64,000 bases of DNA. Origin: Prionace glauca. Its lineage: Eukaryota; Chordata; Chondrichthyes; Carcharhiniformes; Carcharhinidae. The stretch is from contig CM075729.1 in the NCBI GenBank assembly GCA_037974335.1, forward strand, positions 125,625,498-125,689,497. The letters run 5' to 3'. Within the stretch, counting starts at the first letter, position 1. Each line of letters starts with the position of its first letter. The notes beneath the pieces were generated by a model, which saw only the letters and a program-made list of their open reading frames with translations, did not search any database and was not told the origin of the DNA. The position numbers were made by a program, and so were the translations under genes. Of this stretch, positions 10,331 to 21,985 are shown piece after piece.

Positions 10331-10788
10331 CGCCTTTAAATTTGCAGTTCAGATAGCCTTCTGAAAATACTTTGAGCCGAAACACTTGATCTCAAAATAT
10401 TTTAAACGAGCCCACCGGGAAATGCTCTGCACATACAAGAAAGCGTATGTGAAACCACGTTCCAACACTCAACAAACCATTGAAATGAAATGCTCCTAGT
10501 GAGAAGTGATTTCCATAGTATGGATATCCTGCAATGCAATAGGATTGTTTTATATACGCAATCAGCAGTTAACTATTAGTGTTCGACAATAGGCAATGCC
10601 TAACATCACAAAATGTCGTAAATGCCATGAATTGCATTTTAGAATATATCTAGTATACCTCCCTTGTGAGGAAGTTAAATATTTTCGATCTTTGCATTTC
10701 ATTTCCAATTGCAAATGTTTATAGTGCTGGAATTGCATCATGTGCCGTCATTGAGGCAGCTGCCAGAAGAATCCATCGCATTCGCCAA
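10331..10788. other. Unassigned sequence
   Basis: AT-rich, no repeat or coding signal recognised. Confidence 0.4.
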
Positions 10789-11070
10789 TTAGGTGGCATA
10801 GTGGTTAGCACTGCTGCTTCCTAGTGCAAGGGACCTGGGTTCAATTCCCAGCTTGGGTCTGTGCGGAGTCTGCGTGAATTTCCACCGGGTACTCTTGCTT
10901 CGTCCCACACTCCAAAGACATGCTGATTACGTGGATTAGTCATGTTAAATTTTCCTTTAGTATACCCGAACACTTGTGTGGAATGTGGTGACTGGGGGAT
11001 ATTGACAGAAACTTCATTGCAGTGTTAATGTAAACCTACTTGTGACACTAATAAATAAACCTTAAACTAA
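10789..11070 (+). mobile_element. tRNA-derived SINE, tail type a
   Basis: Box A-like TGGCATAGTGG and box B-like GGTTCAATTCC in the head, degenerate core, tail GCAGTGTTAATGTAAACC ... CTAATAAATAAACC. Near full length. Confidence 0.85.
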
Positions 11071-12095
11071 TGCATCATATTCAGGCCGTAGAGAAAGAGA
11101 GAAACAAATGGAGTGAAATACCACGAATTGCCAGAATGTGGCGCTGTTTTCCATACAAAATAAGGGCGTCCTTGCTACAAAGTTACTGCTGGTGCTGTGT
11201 GCCTACTGAATGATTTCATCACTATTTGAATAACAGAGAAATGTTATGCTAGTTTGTACATACACACACGCTGGCTGATTCAGCCAGACCTGGATCCGAG
11301 ATTATGTTGATAAAGAATAACGCCACAATTTTGCTTGTGTAAACAAGCAAGAACTGAACCACAACTGCGTTTGACATCCTGTTCGTTGCAGTCGCATTGA
11401 CAGCCTGTGAAGAACTGAGGTGAACAATCGGATAAAAAAACATGATATATTACAATAATCAGCAATAAAGCATGTCTGTTTCCCACTTGTAGCACGCACT
11501 AATGCTAAAAATGTAAGTGGAGAGGCTTGGAAACATAAGTTGGCCATTCGGCCCATCGAGTCTTTCGTTCCTCTCAGTGGGATCATGATGGATTTGCCTC
11601 TTAAATCCTGCCTCTGTTTCATAAGCCTTAATATCTCCGTGAGTTGGTTGAATGATTTAGTTGGTTTGGTGGATAGCATATGGATACCAAATCATATTGC
11701 CCACCTTTCCGGTGGGCATTATCCAATAAACTTTAACACAAATCAGTCAATAGACACCCTATCGTTAGCTCCAGCCAATAACGATACGCATCTAGACCTT
11801 ATGGGATTTCACTTGTCATTAATTACGGATGCCCCACCCTACTGTTGCCCGCGCCACAGATTCGGGACAGTGAGATATGAGAATGATTCCCACCGAATTG
11901 AATCTACTGACACTCGTCGGACCCAGAGAAATCCCTTATGCCTGCCTAACACTTGTTTTGTCAGCTCTGAGCTGTATTCATCAAATTGGTCATCGTAGCC
12001 ATCTTGTTCCCGTCAACGGCTGACAATGCAGCCTGCTTTCAATAGCACTATTGTCTTCTGGAATGCAGTCCCTATCTTCTGCCTCATCTATCAAT
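11071..12095. other. Unassigned, with a LINE-end remnant at 11521-11660
   Basis: 11521-11660 carries GGCCATTCGGCCCATCGAGTC, a minus-strand LINE/SINE 3' end. The remainder (with an 8-bp-stem hairpin near 11697-11718) is not recognised. Confidence 0.4.
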
Positions 12096-12227
12096 AAGAA
12101 CATAAGAAATAGGAGCAGGAGTAGGCCATCTAGCCCTTCGAGCCTGCCCCGCCATTTAATAAGATCATGGCTGATCTGAAGTGGATCAGTTCCACTTTTC
12201 CGCCTTCTCCCCATAACCCTAATTCCA

Positions 12228-12881
12228 TTATCTATCAGAAATCAAGCCCTGCAGTGTTTTGCCGTTGGCTGAACTCGGCAAAACACTGCACTCGGTTCCC
12301 TCCTCCAGATCATCTATATAAATGGTAAATAGCTGAGGCCCCAGCACCGACCCCTGGGGCACCCCACTAGTCACCAACCGCCAATCCGAATAGCACCCAT
12401 TGACTCCCACTCTCTGCCTCCTATTTGACAACCAATCCTCTATCCACGCTAACACCCTACCCCCAACTCCATGTCCCCTGACCTTCTGCAATAACCTCTT
12501 GTGAGGTACCTTGTCAAACGCCTTCTGAAAATCCAGAAAGACCACATCCACCGGCTCTCCTCTATCCACTGCCCTAGACACATCCTCATAGAACTCCAGT
12601 AAATTTGTCAGACACGACTTCCCTTTAATGAAACCGTGTTGCGTCCGAACTATCAAGCAATTCCCTTCAAGATGCCTCACAATTTCCTCCTTAATGACGG
12701 ATTCTAACATTTTACCTACCACAGACGTTAAACTAACCGGCCTATAATTCCCCGCCTTTTGCCTGGCACCCTTCTTAAACAACGGCGTAACATTAGCCGT
12801 TTTCCAATCTTCCGGCACTTCCCCGGAATCCAGCGACTTCTGGAAAATAACCACCAAGGCATCCACTATAACCTCCGCCAT
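12228..12881 (-). pseudogene. LINE A ORF2 fragment: RT core, C-terminally broken
   Basis: Encodes the RT from [20 protein letters not shown] through [13 protein letters not shown] and [11 protein letters not shown], then runs into foreign sequence at the deletion, losing the catalytic FADD. Not functional. Confidence 0.85.
12250..12290. repeat. Perfect hairpin, 15-bp arms, 11-nt loop
   Basis: Arms TGCAGTGTTTTGCCG (12250-12264) and CGGCAAAACACTGCA (12276-12290) are exact reverse complements. It sits at the deletion junction of LINE A copy 2; the right arm runs into native LINE sequence. Confidence 0.95.
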
Positions 12882-12990
12882 TTCTTTCAGACCCTCGGAT
12901 GCATTCCATCCGGTCCTGGGGACTTGTCCACAATCAGCCCCTCCAGTCTGTCGAGCACCACCTCTCTAGTAACAGTAAAGTCATGAAGAC

Positions 12991-13530
12991 CTACCACCTA
13001 CCTACCATTCCTACCACCTTTCCATCGCTAACACCCAGCAAATTATTTACGTCCTCCTCCGTGAAGACAGAAACAAAAAAGTTATTCAAGACCTTAGCTA
13101 TATTCCCATCCCCTACCACTAGCTCCCCTTTCTCATCCTCTAAAGGACCAACGTTCACCCTAGCCAGCCTCTTCCTTTTTATATATTTATAAAAACTCTT
13201 GCTATCCTTTTTTATATTAAGTGCTAGCCCAGCCTCATAGCTTCTCCTACCCTCCTTTATCAACTTCTTTGTCAATCTTTGTTGACATTTAAACTTTTCC
13301 CAATCCTCTTCTCGCCCACTGCTCTTAGCTACTCTAAATTCCTCCGCTTTTAATTTAACACTTTCCTTCACCTCCTTCGTTATCCACGGCTTAATACCTA
13401 TCCACCTACTGTCCTTTTTAACCATCGGAATAAATTTCTGCTGAGCACCAAGAAAGATCTCCTTAAAGATCCTCCACTGCTCCTCAGCAGACCTACCTTC
13501 CAACGCACTCCCCCAGTCCATATTCGCCAA
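12991..13530 (-). pseudogene. LINE A ORF2 fragment: linker before RT
   Basis: Encodes the segment between endonuclease and RT (ALEGRSAEEQWRIFKEIFLG onward) and ends at a small insertion/duplication near 12995. The endonuclease that should precede it is deleted. Confidence 0.8.
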
Positions 13531-13560
13531 TTCTTCCTACCATACTCCCCCCCCCCCTAA

Positions 13561-14460
13561 TTAGTTTAAAGTCCTGTCTACAGTCCTCTTTACTCGATTC
13601 GCCAACACTCTGGTCCCAACACGATTCAGACCAACCCGATCCCGCCCGAACAAGTCCCACCTACCCCAAAACTGGTGCCAATTCCCCATAAATTCGAACC
13701 CATTCCTCCCACACCAATCCCTGAGCCACCTATTCACTTTCTTTATCCTGTCAACCCTACGCCCGTCTGCACTCAGTTCAGGCAGTAGCCCAGAGACGAC
13801 CACCTTGTCGGTTCTACTTTTTAATTCCATTCCCAGCTTCTCATACTCCCTCCCCAGATCCTCAGTCCGCACTTTGCCTACGTCGCCGGCACCCACATGT
13901 ACCACAACGACCGGGTTCTCACCCTCCCACTCCAGATTCCTCTGCAACCCAGCTGCGACATCCTGTACCCGAGCACCAGGCAGACAACACACCCTTCTGT
14001 GCACTTTGTCATTGTGACAAAGGACAGTGTCAATACCCTTCACCCCACTATCTCCAATCACTACTACGTTCCTTTTCCCCTTCTCTTTGCCTATGTCCTG
14101 CTGCATCACTGTACCGTGTGCAGTTTGCTCACCAACCTCACCTGCCTCGCCCTCTTCCAGACTGGAAGCAAGAACCTCAAACCTGTTATGCAGGTTAAGA
14201 GGCTGAGGCCTCCGCTCCTCACCCCCCTTCCTCCTCCCAGCAGCCCCCTTTTGTCCCTGACCCTTAGATTTAGCCAGTCTAGGGGCACCCTCTCTCCCCT
14301 TGATGAGCCTCAGTGTCTGTAGCTCAGAGGCCAGTTCATCCACCTTGAGCTGGAGCTCCTCCAGCAACCTGCACTTACTGCAGACATGGTCACTGGGAAG
14401 GACCCTGGGGTCCGCCAGTTCCCACATCATACAGAAACCACACATCACATGCCGCTCCAT
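13561..14460 (-). CDS. LINE A ORF1: zinc-knuckle, coiled-coil, esterase-like
   Basis: 299 codons, complete from ATG to TAA. Order of parts: CGFC...CSKC zinc-binding pair (residues 8-34), coiled coil (about 35-55), basic linker, then an SGNH-esterase-like domain beginning VVVIGDSGVKGID with block-III-like VVVHVGAGDVG. The C-terminal block reads RVGLNRVGT, so the usual DxxH His is not present. CR1-clade ORF1 proteins bind RNA and carry such a domain. It differs from the copy at 37743-38642 at roughly 15 residues. Confidence 0.85.
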   Translation of the reverse strand: MERHVMCGFCMMWELADPRVLPSDHVCSKCRLLEELQLKVDELASELQTLRLIKGREGAPRLAKSKGQGQKGAAGRRKGGEERRPQPLNLHNRFEVLASSLEEGEAGEVGEQTAHGTVMQQDIGKEKGKRNVVVIGDSGVKGIDTVLCHNDKVHRRVCCLPGARVQDVAAGLQRNLEWEGENPVVVVHVGAGDVGKVRTEDLGREYEKLGMELKSRTDKVVVSGLLPELSADGRRVDRIKKVNRWLRDWCGRNGFEFMGNWHQFWGRWDLFGRDRVGLNRVGTRVLANRVKRTVDRTLN

Positions 14461-14689
14461 TATTCACTGTAATTTTTTATGGGGAAATTTTTTTTTCCTT
14501 GTTTCTTGCTGTGGTAGTTTTGAAAACATTTTTTTCCTTGTTTTTTTTTTCAAACAAACTCACCTGTCCTTTTTTTCCTTCATCAGGAAGAAACTAGAAA
14601 AAAAATTCAGATCAATGTCCTTCTAGGATGCACAGCAGAGATTTAGGCCTCTGATTAATGCAAGTTACATATTGAAATCCCAGTCAAGT

Positions 14690-15670
14690 ATAAGAATATA
14701 AGAACATAAGAACTAGGAGCAGGAGTAGGCGTCTGGCCCCTCGACCCTGCTCCACCATTCAATAAGATCATGGCTGATCTTTTTGTGGACTCAGCTACAC
14801 TTACTGACTAGTTCACCATACCCTTAATTCCTTTACTGTTCAAAAATTTATCTTTCCTTGCTTTAAAAACATTCAATGAAGTAACCTCAACTGCTTCACT
14901 GGGCAGGGAATTCCACAGATTCACAATCCTTTGTGAATCTCGTCAACTCAATCCTAAATCTGCTTCCCCTTATTTTGAGGCTATGCCCCCAAGTTCGAAT
15001 TTCTGCCAGTGGAAACAACTTCGCTGCTTTTATCTTATCTATTCCCTTCATAATCTTATGTGTTTCTACAAGATCTCCCCTCTGAGTTCCAATGAGTATA
15101 ATACTCAGTCTGTCCTCATAAGCCAACCCTACCAAGTCCGGAATCAACCTAGTGAATCTCCTCTGCACCCCATCCAGTGCCAATATATATTTTCTCAATT
15201 AAGGAGACCAAAACTGTACACAGTACTCTAGGTGTAGCCTCACCAGCACCCTATACTACTGCAACATTATCTCGCTGTTACTAAACTCCATCTCTCAAGC
15301 AATGAAGGACAAAATTCAACCTGCCTCCTTAATTATTTGCTGCACCTGCAAACCAACTCCCTGAGATTCCTGCACAAGGATACCCAGGTCCCTCTGCATA
15401 GCAGCATGTTGCAATTTTTTTATCATTTAAATAATAGCCCATTTTGCTGTTATTCCTACCAAGACGGATGACCTCACACTTACCAACATTGTACTCAAGT
15501 TGCCAGACCAGACCCTCGCCCACTCACTTACATTATCTATATTCCTTTGCAGACTTTCAGTGTCCTTTGCACACTTTGCTCTTCAACCATTTTAGTGCCA
15601 TTTGCGAATTTTGACACACCACACTTGGTCCCCAACTCCAAATCATCTATGTAAATCGTAAACAAGTATA
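14690..15670 (-). mobile_element. Older CR1-like LINE fragment (LINE E)
   Basis: The 3' end on the left (ATAAGAACATAAGAACTAGG) resembles LINE A. Minus-strand translation includes KYILALDGVQRRFTRLIPDL and QLEYNVGKCEVIRLGRNN, RT C-terminal blocks. Diverged, with frameshifts; 5'-truncated near the FADD region. Confidence 0.75.
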
Positions 15671-15739
15671 GTAGATGAAACAGCAGAAGACAAATAAACA
15701 AAACTGCCAGATGCTACAGGTAGGACATTTGACCAGGTC

Positions 15740-16024
15740 CATAGTGACAGATTGGTTAGCACTGCTGCCTCAATGAGCCAGGGACCCGGGTTCAATTCCC
15801 GGTTTGGGTCACTGTCTGAGTGGAGTTTGCAAGTTCTTCCCGTGTCTCAGTAGGTTTAGACTGAGTGCACCAATTTCGTCCCACTGTCCAAAAGCCGTGC
15901 TGGTGAGGTGGATTGACCATACTCAGCGTACCCTAATAGTCACCGGAGTGTGGCAACTAGGGAATTTTCATTGCAGTGTTAATGTAAGCTACTTGTGACA
16001 CTAATAAATGAGCAAAAAAAAACC
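15740..16024 (+). mobile_element. tRNA-derived SINE, tail type a
   Basis: Head GATTGGTTAGCACTGCTGCC with box B GGTTCAATTCCCGG; tail TGCAGTGTTAATGTAAGC and an A-rich end. Confidence 0.85.
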
Positions 16025-16342
16025 CGTCATGCTCTTACCAGTCTTTCACGTTTGTTAATTTGCCACAATCTCTAATATCTGCCTTTCCCCCATTTCTACC
16101 TTAGAAATACGAGACTGAATCACGAATTATTTACTCATCAGTTTGATGAGACAAAAATTTGCACCACGTGCTTCATGTTGCAAAAGTCATTCATAAAGAC
16201 ATTTACGATTTTCTAATTGGAACAAATATTCCTTTAAGTTGCATTTCTTGTCGGACTGAAAGTTACAATGTGCTGCTTTAAATACTTTATTTAAAACACG
16301 CTGCCTATGAATTTCAACATTCATCATTTATGTGCAATCAGA

Positions 16343-16647
16343 AAAGGCAATTGCGCAGTGATTAGCATTGCTGCCTCACAGCGCCAGAGAGCCGGGTTCG
16401 ATTCCCAGTTGAGTCACTGTATGGAGTTTGCGCATTCTCCCTAACTCTGCGTGGGTTTTCTCCGGGTGCTCCGGTTTCCTCCCACACTCCAAAGATGTGC
16501 AAATTAAGTGCACTGGCCGTGCTAAATTCTCCCACACTGTAACCGAACAGGTGCCAGAATGTGGCGACTTGGGGATTTTCGCAGTCACTTCATTACACTA
16601 TTAATGTAACCTACTAGTGATTAATAAATAAACTTTAACTTTAAAAG
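16343..16647 (+). mobile_element. tRNA-derived SINE, tail type a
   Basis: Head GCGCAGTGATTAGCATTGC, box B GGTTCGATTCCC, well-kept core, tail ending TTAATAAATAAACTTTAAC. 16025-16342 before it is AT-rich and unassigned. Confidence 0.85.
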
Positions 16648-16747
16648 GAAATAATTTGACCTCACAACAACATGAGACTATGCTGGTCAGGTCAAAACAC
16701 CAAACAGGGCCGTTCCACCGTGCATACTAAATACCCCATCAGATTTC

Positions 16748-16930
16748 TATCATAGAATCTCCATATTGCAGAAGGAGGCCATACGGCCCATCCAGTTTGC
16801 ACTAACAAAATGCCACCCAGACCCTATTCCCTACTAGCCCTCCTGGCACTACGGAACAATTTAACATGGGCAATCCAACCTAATCTTCACATGCTTGGAG
16901 AATGGTATGAAACCGCAGCACCTGGAGGAC
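16748..16930 (-). mobile_element. SINE, tail type b, head missing
   Basis: Begins CATAGAATCTCCATATTGCAG (reverse complement of the type b tail) and runs through the core; the tRNA head is lost. Confidence 0.75.
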
Positions 16931-17022
16931 CGTTAAACCGTCCACACCTAATAATGCATCACTGTGCAAATATAAACATTTGTTAATATATTATAATGTA
17001 ATCAACGCATTGGGTATCTACC

Positions 17023-17227
17023 ATAGAATAGAATCATAGAATCCCTACAGTGCAGAAGTAGGCCATTCGGCCCCTCGAGTTTGCACCAACACCCAGCCCC
17101 TATCCCGTAGCTCCTGCTAATCCCCATGGTACTACGGGACAATTTAGCATGACCGACCCAGCCTAACCCGCACACTTTTGGAATGTGGGAGGAAACTGGC
17201 GCACCCGGAGGAAACCCGCACATCTCA
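17023..17227 (-). mobile_element. SINE, tail type b, head missing
   Basis: ATAGAATCCCTACAGTGCAG tail and core with GGAGGAAAC; truncated before the tRNA head. Confidence 0.8.
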
Positions 17228-17790
17228 GGATCACATCTGAAACATTGACTTGTCTTCATTCTTCATCGATGATGGTGTCCCTGCACAAATACAAATTGTG
17301 TATATTCATCGCACTCTCGACGTGACTATCAAATGTGCTGGTTGTGGGGATGCCGAGTTAATATCAATTTCACAGAGGTTTGGTATTTAACCTAGATTCA
17401 CAGGCGCCAGAAAAAAAAACAGGCAATGTTGTAGTCGAACAGAATGAGATTGGGTAAAGACCATGAGGGTTTTCCTTAAAACAGAAGTCGAATGTGCTGT
17501 CACATTCACTTAAGCAAACCGTCAGCATTGGGGGACGCAGCTGTAGAGAACACAGTCACGGCGATGCAATACATCTGGCACACCCCGGGTGTTTCAAATG
17601 TTGCAACAGCCCTGTTTAAGGATGGGACAGCAGCAATGCGTCCACACTGACAGCTTACATATATTTCAGCGGTCAAAGCTTTCTCCAATTACGGTGCCAC
17701 CTCGGTGTGAACTGACTTCCGAATCGACAACTCCGAAGGAAATATCCCATCAACATCCAGGTTAAAATCCATTCTATTAGCCACGGCTCG

Positions 17791-17851
17791 GCGGTGGGGC
17801 GGGGAGAGGTGGCAGGGCGGGGAAGGGGGGAGGTGGGGGACGGGGGGAGGG
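17791..17851 (+). repeat. G-rich tract with quadruplex potential
   Basis: At least seven runs of three or more G within 61 bp (for example GTGGGGCGGGGAG and GGAAGGGGGGAGG). Fits the G3+N1-7 pattern on the + strand. Confidence 0.7.
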
Positions 17852-18939
17852 ATTTCGTTGAAAGGACAACCTTTGTTCGGAATTTAGACGGGGCAACGAA
17901 TCAGCATTAATCAGTGATGTTTTATATTATTTATTTGGATTATTTTGGAAGCATTTGGGTCCACAACAGGATGATCTGAAGAGGCCCAGAAACGAGTTTG
18001 AAAGTTTTCACGTGCATCTGTCATTTTCACGCAGAAGGTAGTTGTTTTTTAAAGTACCTTTCCGTTTCGGGACTGGTAGATCCCGAATCTGTCTCATGAT
18101 GCATTCTAAATATGGTAGGCATATTTCACACGCGAGTACCGTTTCTAGCGACATTTAAGAGTCACATTATATCAAACAAAATGCCAAGAATAATTCTATC
18201 TCTCTGTCCGCCCTGTGACGCACATAGAGGCCAGCGGCAATTTCTCCCCTTGCGGTAGAAATGGGCAGAAATCAATCTTATCCAGCGCTTGCAATTTGGA
18301 ATTACAAAATGCTTCTTATTTTGGAACCAGCTCACCTATTTAGTTTTATTGCAAACGCATCTCCTCTTCGGCTAAAATATGGACATGGGCAATTTGATTT
18401 GAGTGCGTGAGTCGTTATAGACACATAGGGTAATAGAGGCCTTGGGCCCATCGCGTCTGTGCCTGTTTTTGTCACGTTTCAGAAGACGTTAATTGCTTCC
18501 TGTTATACCTTAAGTTGGACAGATGCGAATTTAATATCTCAGATAAAAAGAGGAGGCGTGGTCAATTCCGTGCAAACGATACCTAAGCTCACTGCTAGAT
18601 TGTTAGTCAACTTTCCATCCTCTCAATACTGCTACCTTCCATTTTGTATAGGTTTTGGTATTCTTTATCGTATTCTTTATCGGTGAAATTCAGCAAATAT
18701 CTTACATTTTAAGAAATATGATAAAGAATATTATGAAGAAATAGGCTGGCTGATTTTGGAAAATTTCCAAAGTTTTTAGCCAAATTCAATTAAGTTAAGT
18801 TTCTTGATTGCTGGGGAGACAACCTCTTTGCAAAAATAAAGTTCTACGTTGTCGCAAACCATTAGAAACTAATGAAGGTTCAACAAAAGCATTGATAAAA
18901 AGAATCTTTGTTAGCTGAGTGGTTAAGTCCAATAGATAT

Positions 18940-19085
18940 ACAGATAGGCAAGCAGAGAGACAAACAGAGAGATAGATATAATATATATACATAATATGTG
19001 TGTGTGTACACACACAAACACTTACACACAGATAGATAGATAGACAGGCGGGCAGGCAGACAGACTCATAGATAGATCCAGAGAG
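18940..19085. repeat. Low-complexity (GATA)n, (CA)n and (GACA)n mix
   Basis: Interleaved GATAGATA, GTGTGTGT/ACACACAC and CAGGCAGGCAGACAGAC runs. Confidence 0.8.
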
Positions 19086-19144
19086 AGATACATTGATACA
19101 TAAAAGAAGCGAGTGACGGACGCCCAGTTAAGTGGATAACAACA

Positions 19145-19530
19145 TCAAAATAGGAGTAGGGGTAGTCTATAGGGATCGTTGAGCCCGATCTGCCATTCAT
19201 ATAATTATGGCTGAATTTGTGTTTAAATCCATTCTCTCATCTCCCCCTCCCCCGCTTTATTCTTCAATTTCCTAAAAGAATCTCAGCCTTAAATGTATTC
19301 AGCGATTCACAATCCGTTGAATGAAGAAAGTCTTCTTTCTCAGTGTGAAATAATAGGTCCCTTCTGATTAAATTCCACCCGCTTTTTGAAGATTCACCAG
19401 CCATTGGGAACAAGCCACCGGAATGTCAAGCCAGTTTAACTTGACAAAGGGATCAATCCAGCGAACTTAAACACAGGGATCAATCCAGCGAACTTTCGTT
19501 GTACTGCTTTCAATGAAACTTTATCTTACC
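19145..19530 (-). mobile_element. Decayed LINE 3' fragment
   Basis: AGGAGTAGGGGTAGTCTATAG and CTGCCATTCATATAATTATGG mark a minus-strand LINE end; downstream text matches the RT C-terminal region. A 20-bp unit (GGGATCAATCCAGCGAACTT) occurs twice at about 19449-19491. Confidence 0.55.
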
Positions 19531-19589
19531 CGAAACATAAACCATCCAGCCGACAGATAGATCGACCGAGACATTATGGATATATGGAG

Positions 19590-19917
19590 AGATAAATCAT
19601 AGAATCACTACAATGCAGAAGGAGGCCATTGGGCCCATCGAGTCTGCACAGACAACAATACTACCCAGGCCCTATTCCCATAACCCCGCATATTTACTTG
19701 CTAATCCCTCTGAGGCTAGGGAAAATTTAGCATGGCCAATCAATCTAACCCACACACCTTTAGACTGTTGGAGGGAAACGGAGCCCCTGGAGGAAACCCA
19801 CACAGACACGGGGAAAATGTGTAGACTCCACACAGGGAGTGACTCAAGTTGAGAATCGAACGCGGCTCTCTGGCGCTGTGAGGCAACAGTGCTAACCGCT
19901 GTGCCACCACCGCGCAG
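19590..19917 (-). mobile_element. tRNA-derived SINE, tail type b, full length
   Basis: From AGAATCACTACAATGCAG to GTGCTAACCGCTGTGCCACC: tail, core and tRNA head all present in minus orientation. Abuts the next SINE. Confidence 0.88.
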
Positions 19918-20205
19918 TTTAAAGTTTATTTATTCGTGTCACAAGCTAACATTAACACTGCAGTGAAGTTACTCTGAAAGTCCCCTAGACGCCATACTCC
20001 GGCTCCTGTTTGTGTACACCGAGGGAGAATTTAGCATGGCGAATATTCCTCACCAGCACATTTTTCGGACAGCGAGAGGAAACCGGGGCACCGGGAGGAA
20101 ACCCACGCAGAAACGGGGAGAATGTGCAGATTCCACACAAGCTGGGAAATGAACCCGGGTTTCTGGAGATGTACAGCAGCAGTGCTAACCATTATTCCAC
20201 AGTGG
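19918..20205 (-). mobile_element. tRNA-derived SINE, tail type a
   Basis: Starts AAAGTTTATTTATTCGTGTCA (type a tail) and ends at GTGCTAACCATTATTCCAC. Lies head-to-tail with the type b copy on its left. Confidence 0.85.
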
Positions 20206-20667
20206 AAATACCAACTATCTGACAACATTATTGTTAGCTATCATTTTCCATATAATTACGAATTATAATGCACATAAATGGTTTTTCAAAATACAATTTG
20301 GTGCTAACTAGATTATAGTAAAATGCCACGTCCATTGTACTAGGTAACCTCTCCAGTGATGGATAGTTGACGGACAAGGTGTCCAGTGTCAAACTAGACT
20401 GTAAGTGATGTTCAGAACTTATCCAAAAGGCTTTGTCTTTATAGGTGCTTTGCCTATGCTTAATGTTTCACTATCTACTTCGCTAACTACAGGATGTTAC
20501 AGTGTATGCTTCCTCGGTCTTTTTGTGATATTTTGCAAGAGCGAAAGAACTGCGTCTTTGTTACTGTGTCTCCCATACCCTGTAGATAAATTACCTCAAA
20601 TACTTAACCAAGTTTCTTTGGAAGGCCTTTTCTTCAGCTGCCGCCGCGCCAAAGTTTACTAAATTAT
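20206..20667. other. Unassigned sequence
   Basis: An 85-codon frame at 20405-20662 has no recognisable domain and no family resemblance; treated as chance. Confidence 0.35.
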
Positions 20668-20830
20668 ATTAGCACTAATGCCTCACAGCTTCAGGGACCC
20701 GGATTCAATTCTCGCCTCCGCTCACTGTCCGTGCAAAGTCTGCATTTTCTGCTCGTGTCTGTTGCGTTTCCTCTGGGTGCTCCTATTTCCTTCCACTGCC
20801 CAAAGATATGCGGGTTAGGTTGATTAGGAC
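20668..20830 (+). mobile_element. SINE head and core, 3'-truncated
   Basis: CACTAATGCCTCACAGCTTC, box B-like GGATTCAATTCTC and core through ATATGCGGGTTAGGTTGATT; tail absent. Confidence 0.7.
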
Positions 20831-21235
20831 TTTTTTTCTATGAATCGAAGTATTTACACTCCCTCGAACTTTTCTATCAGGTGGAAGGAACTTGACCTGC
20901 TCAGATCTCTCCGTATGATAGTATACCCTTTGTAGCATCATTCTGACAAACCTAAGAACTGGTTTCTTGGATTTCTATTCTCTAATTGGATACCATATAT
21001 GTGGTTTGGTCAATGTTTTGAAGAATTTCTGTAAACGTTTACCCTCGCACATAAATGGTTCCTTACAGAATTTAAACTTGTGTTGTTTTCTCTCTCTCTG
21101 ACTTTATCTTTCAGAAACAGCGCGATGAATGCATTATATATTTTACTCTCAAGGCCTCAACATCCTGGGGACTTTCCCATTGATTTTATGCTGCTACTGC
21201 TGTTTACCACCTTAGAAATGTCACCCCTTCTCCGC

Positions 21236-21276
<41 letters not shown>

Positions 21277-21985
21277 ATATACATCCTTAACCTTACAGAG
21301 ACTAAGCCCTCTAAATTGTTTGGTACTGTTAAGATACTCTCTTGCAAATTTTGGGATTTTAGTAACATGCACATTTAGGAATGATTATTTGTTTTCTGTT
21401 AGCCTCATGGAACATTTTTTGCAACGAGGAATGCTGGGTTACCAAGCCTCCTTACTTGATATGGGGAATTAAAATGTTAAGTTATTCAATCCCTAGTTTA
21501 ATAGCACAATTTAGATATTCAAAATGTAGTTGAAAATTTGGCTAGATGTTCTCCTACCTCCTTCATTCCTGATCCCCACATCCCAGCGACCCAATTACAT
21601 TGACCTGATGGGAGCATCCCCTCTGCCCACCACCACCAGTAGGAACACTTCTAAAAACGGCATCTGCTGCCAAACCAATTCACTTTCTACATTGGTTCTG
21701 GAAATTGCTCCACATTGTCCTCCAGCATTTTTAGATCCTTCTTTGTCTTTTCAGAGAAGAGAATCTGGCACGTTACTCAGACGAGTCTACTTGTGACTGT
21801 AATCCCCAAAAGTGGTTGAATCTTAGGGTACTCTGCTATGCATCTGTATGTCACGGTGTTGCAAAACAACTGGGGCAAAACAGAACAATTGAGTCAAATA
21901 ACGGGTAACCTATCTGAAAAACACAAGCCGTTGTTTCAGAACAACACTCAGCTGTTCAAGTCCATGTAATCTTACAAAACATTTC
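20831..21985. other. Unassigned, with (AC)n at 21239-21274
   Basis: Apart from the dinucleotide repeat nothing is recognised. An 88-codon frame at 21530-21796 shows no domain. Confidence 0.4.
21239..21274 (+). repeat. (AC)18 microsatellite
   Basis: Uninterrupted AC dinucleotide run. Confidence 0.97.

Larger units (their letters stand above)
12096..14583 (-). mobile_element. LINE A copy 2, internally deleted
   Basis: Minus-strand LINE A with the 3' end at 12096 and ORF1 at the 5' side. Compared with the copy at 34698-39237, two blocks are missing. About 0.9 kb of RT C-terminus is lost near 12245-12290, where a perfect hairpin sits. About 0.8 kb including the endonuclease is lost at the C run 13547-13557. 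The 5' end stops just upstream of ORF1, so the 5' UTR monomers are absent. Confidence 0.9.
17228..19144. other. Unassigned region with G-rich and low-complexity tracts
   Basis: 17791-17851 is very G-rich. About 18417-18475 resembles a minus-strand LINE end (GGCCCATCGCGTCTGTGCC). 18940-19085 is CA/GATA-type low-complexity DNA. No coding exon recognised. Confidence 0.45.

Noticed and set aside
11697-11718. Short hairpin GCCCACC/GGTGGGC
   Set aside because: 8-bp stem is within what chance gives in 64 kb; no element context.
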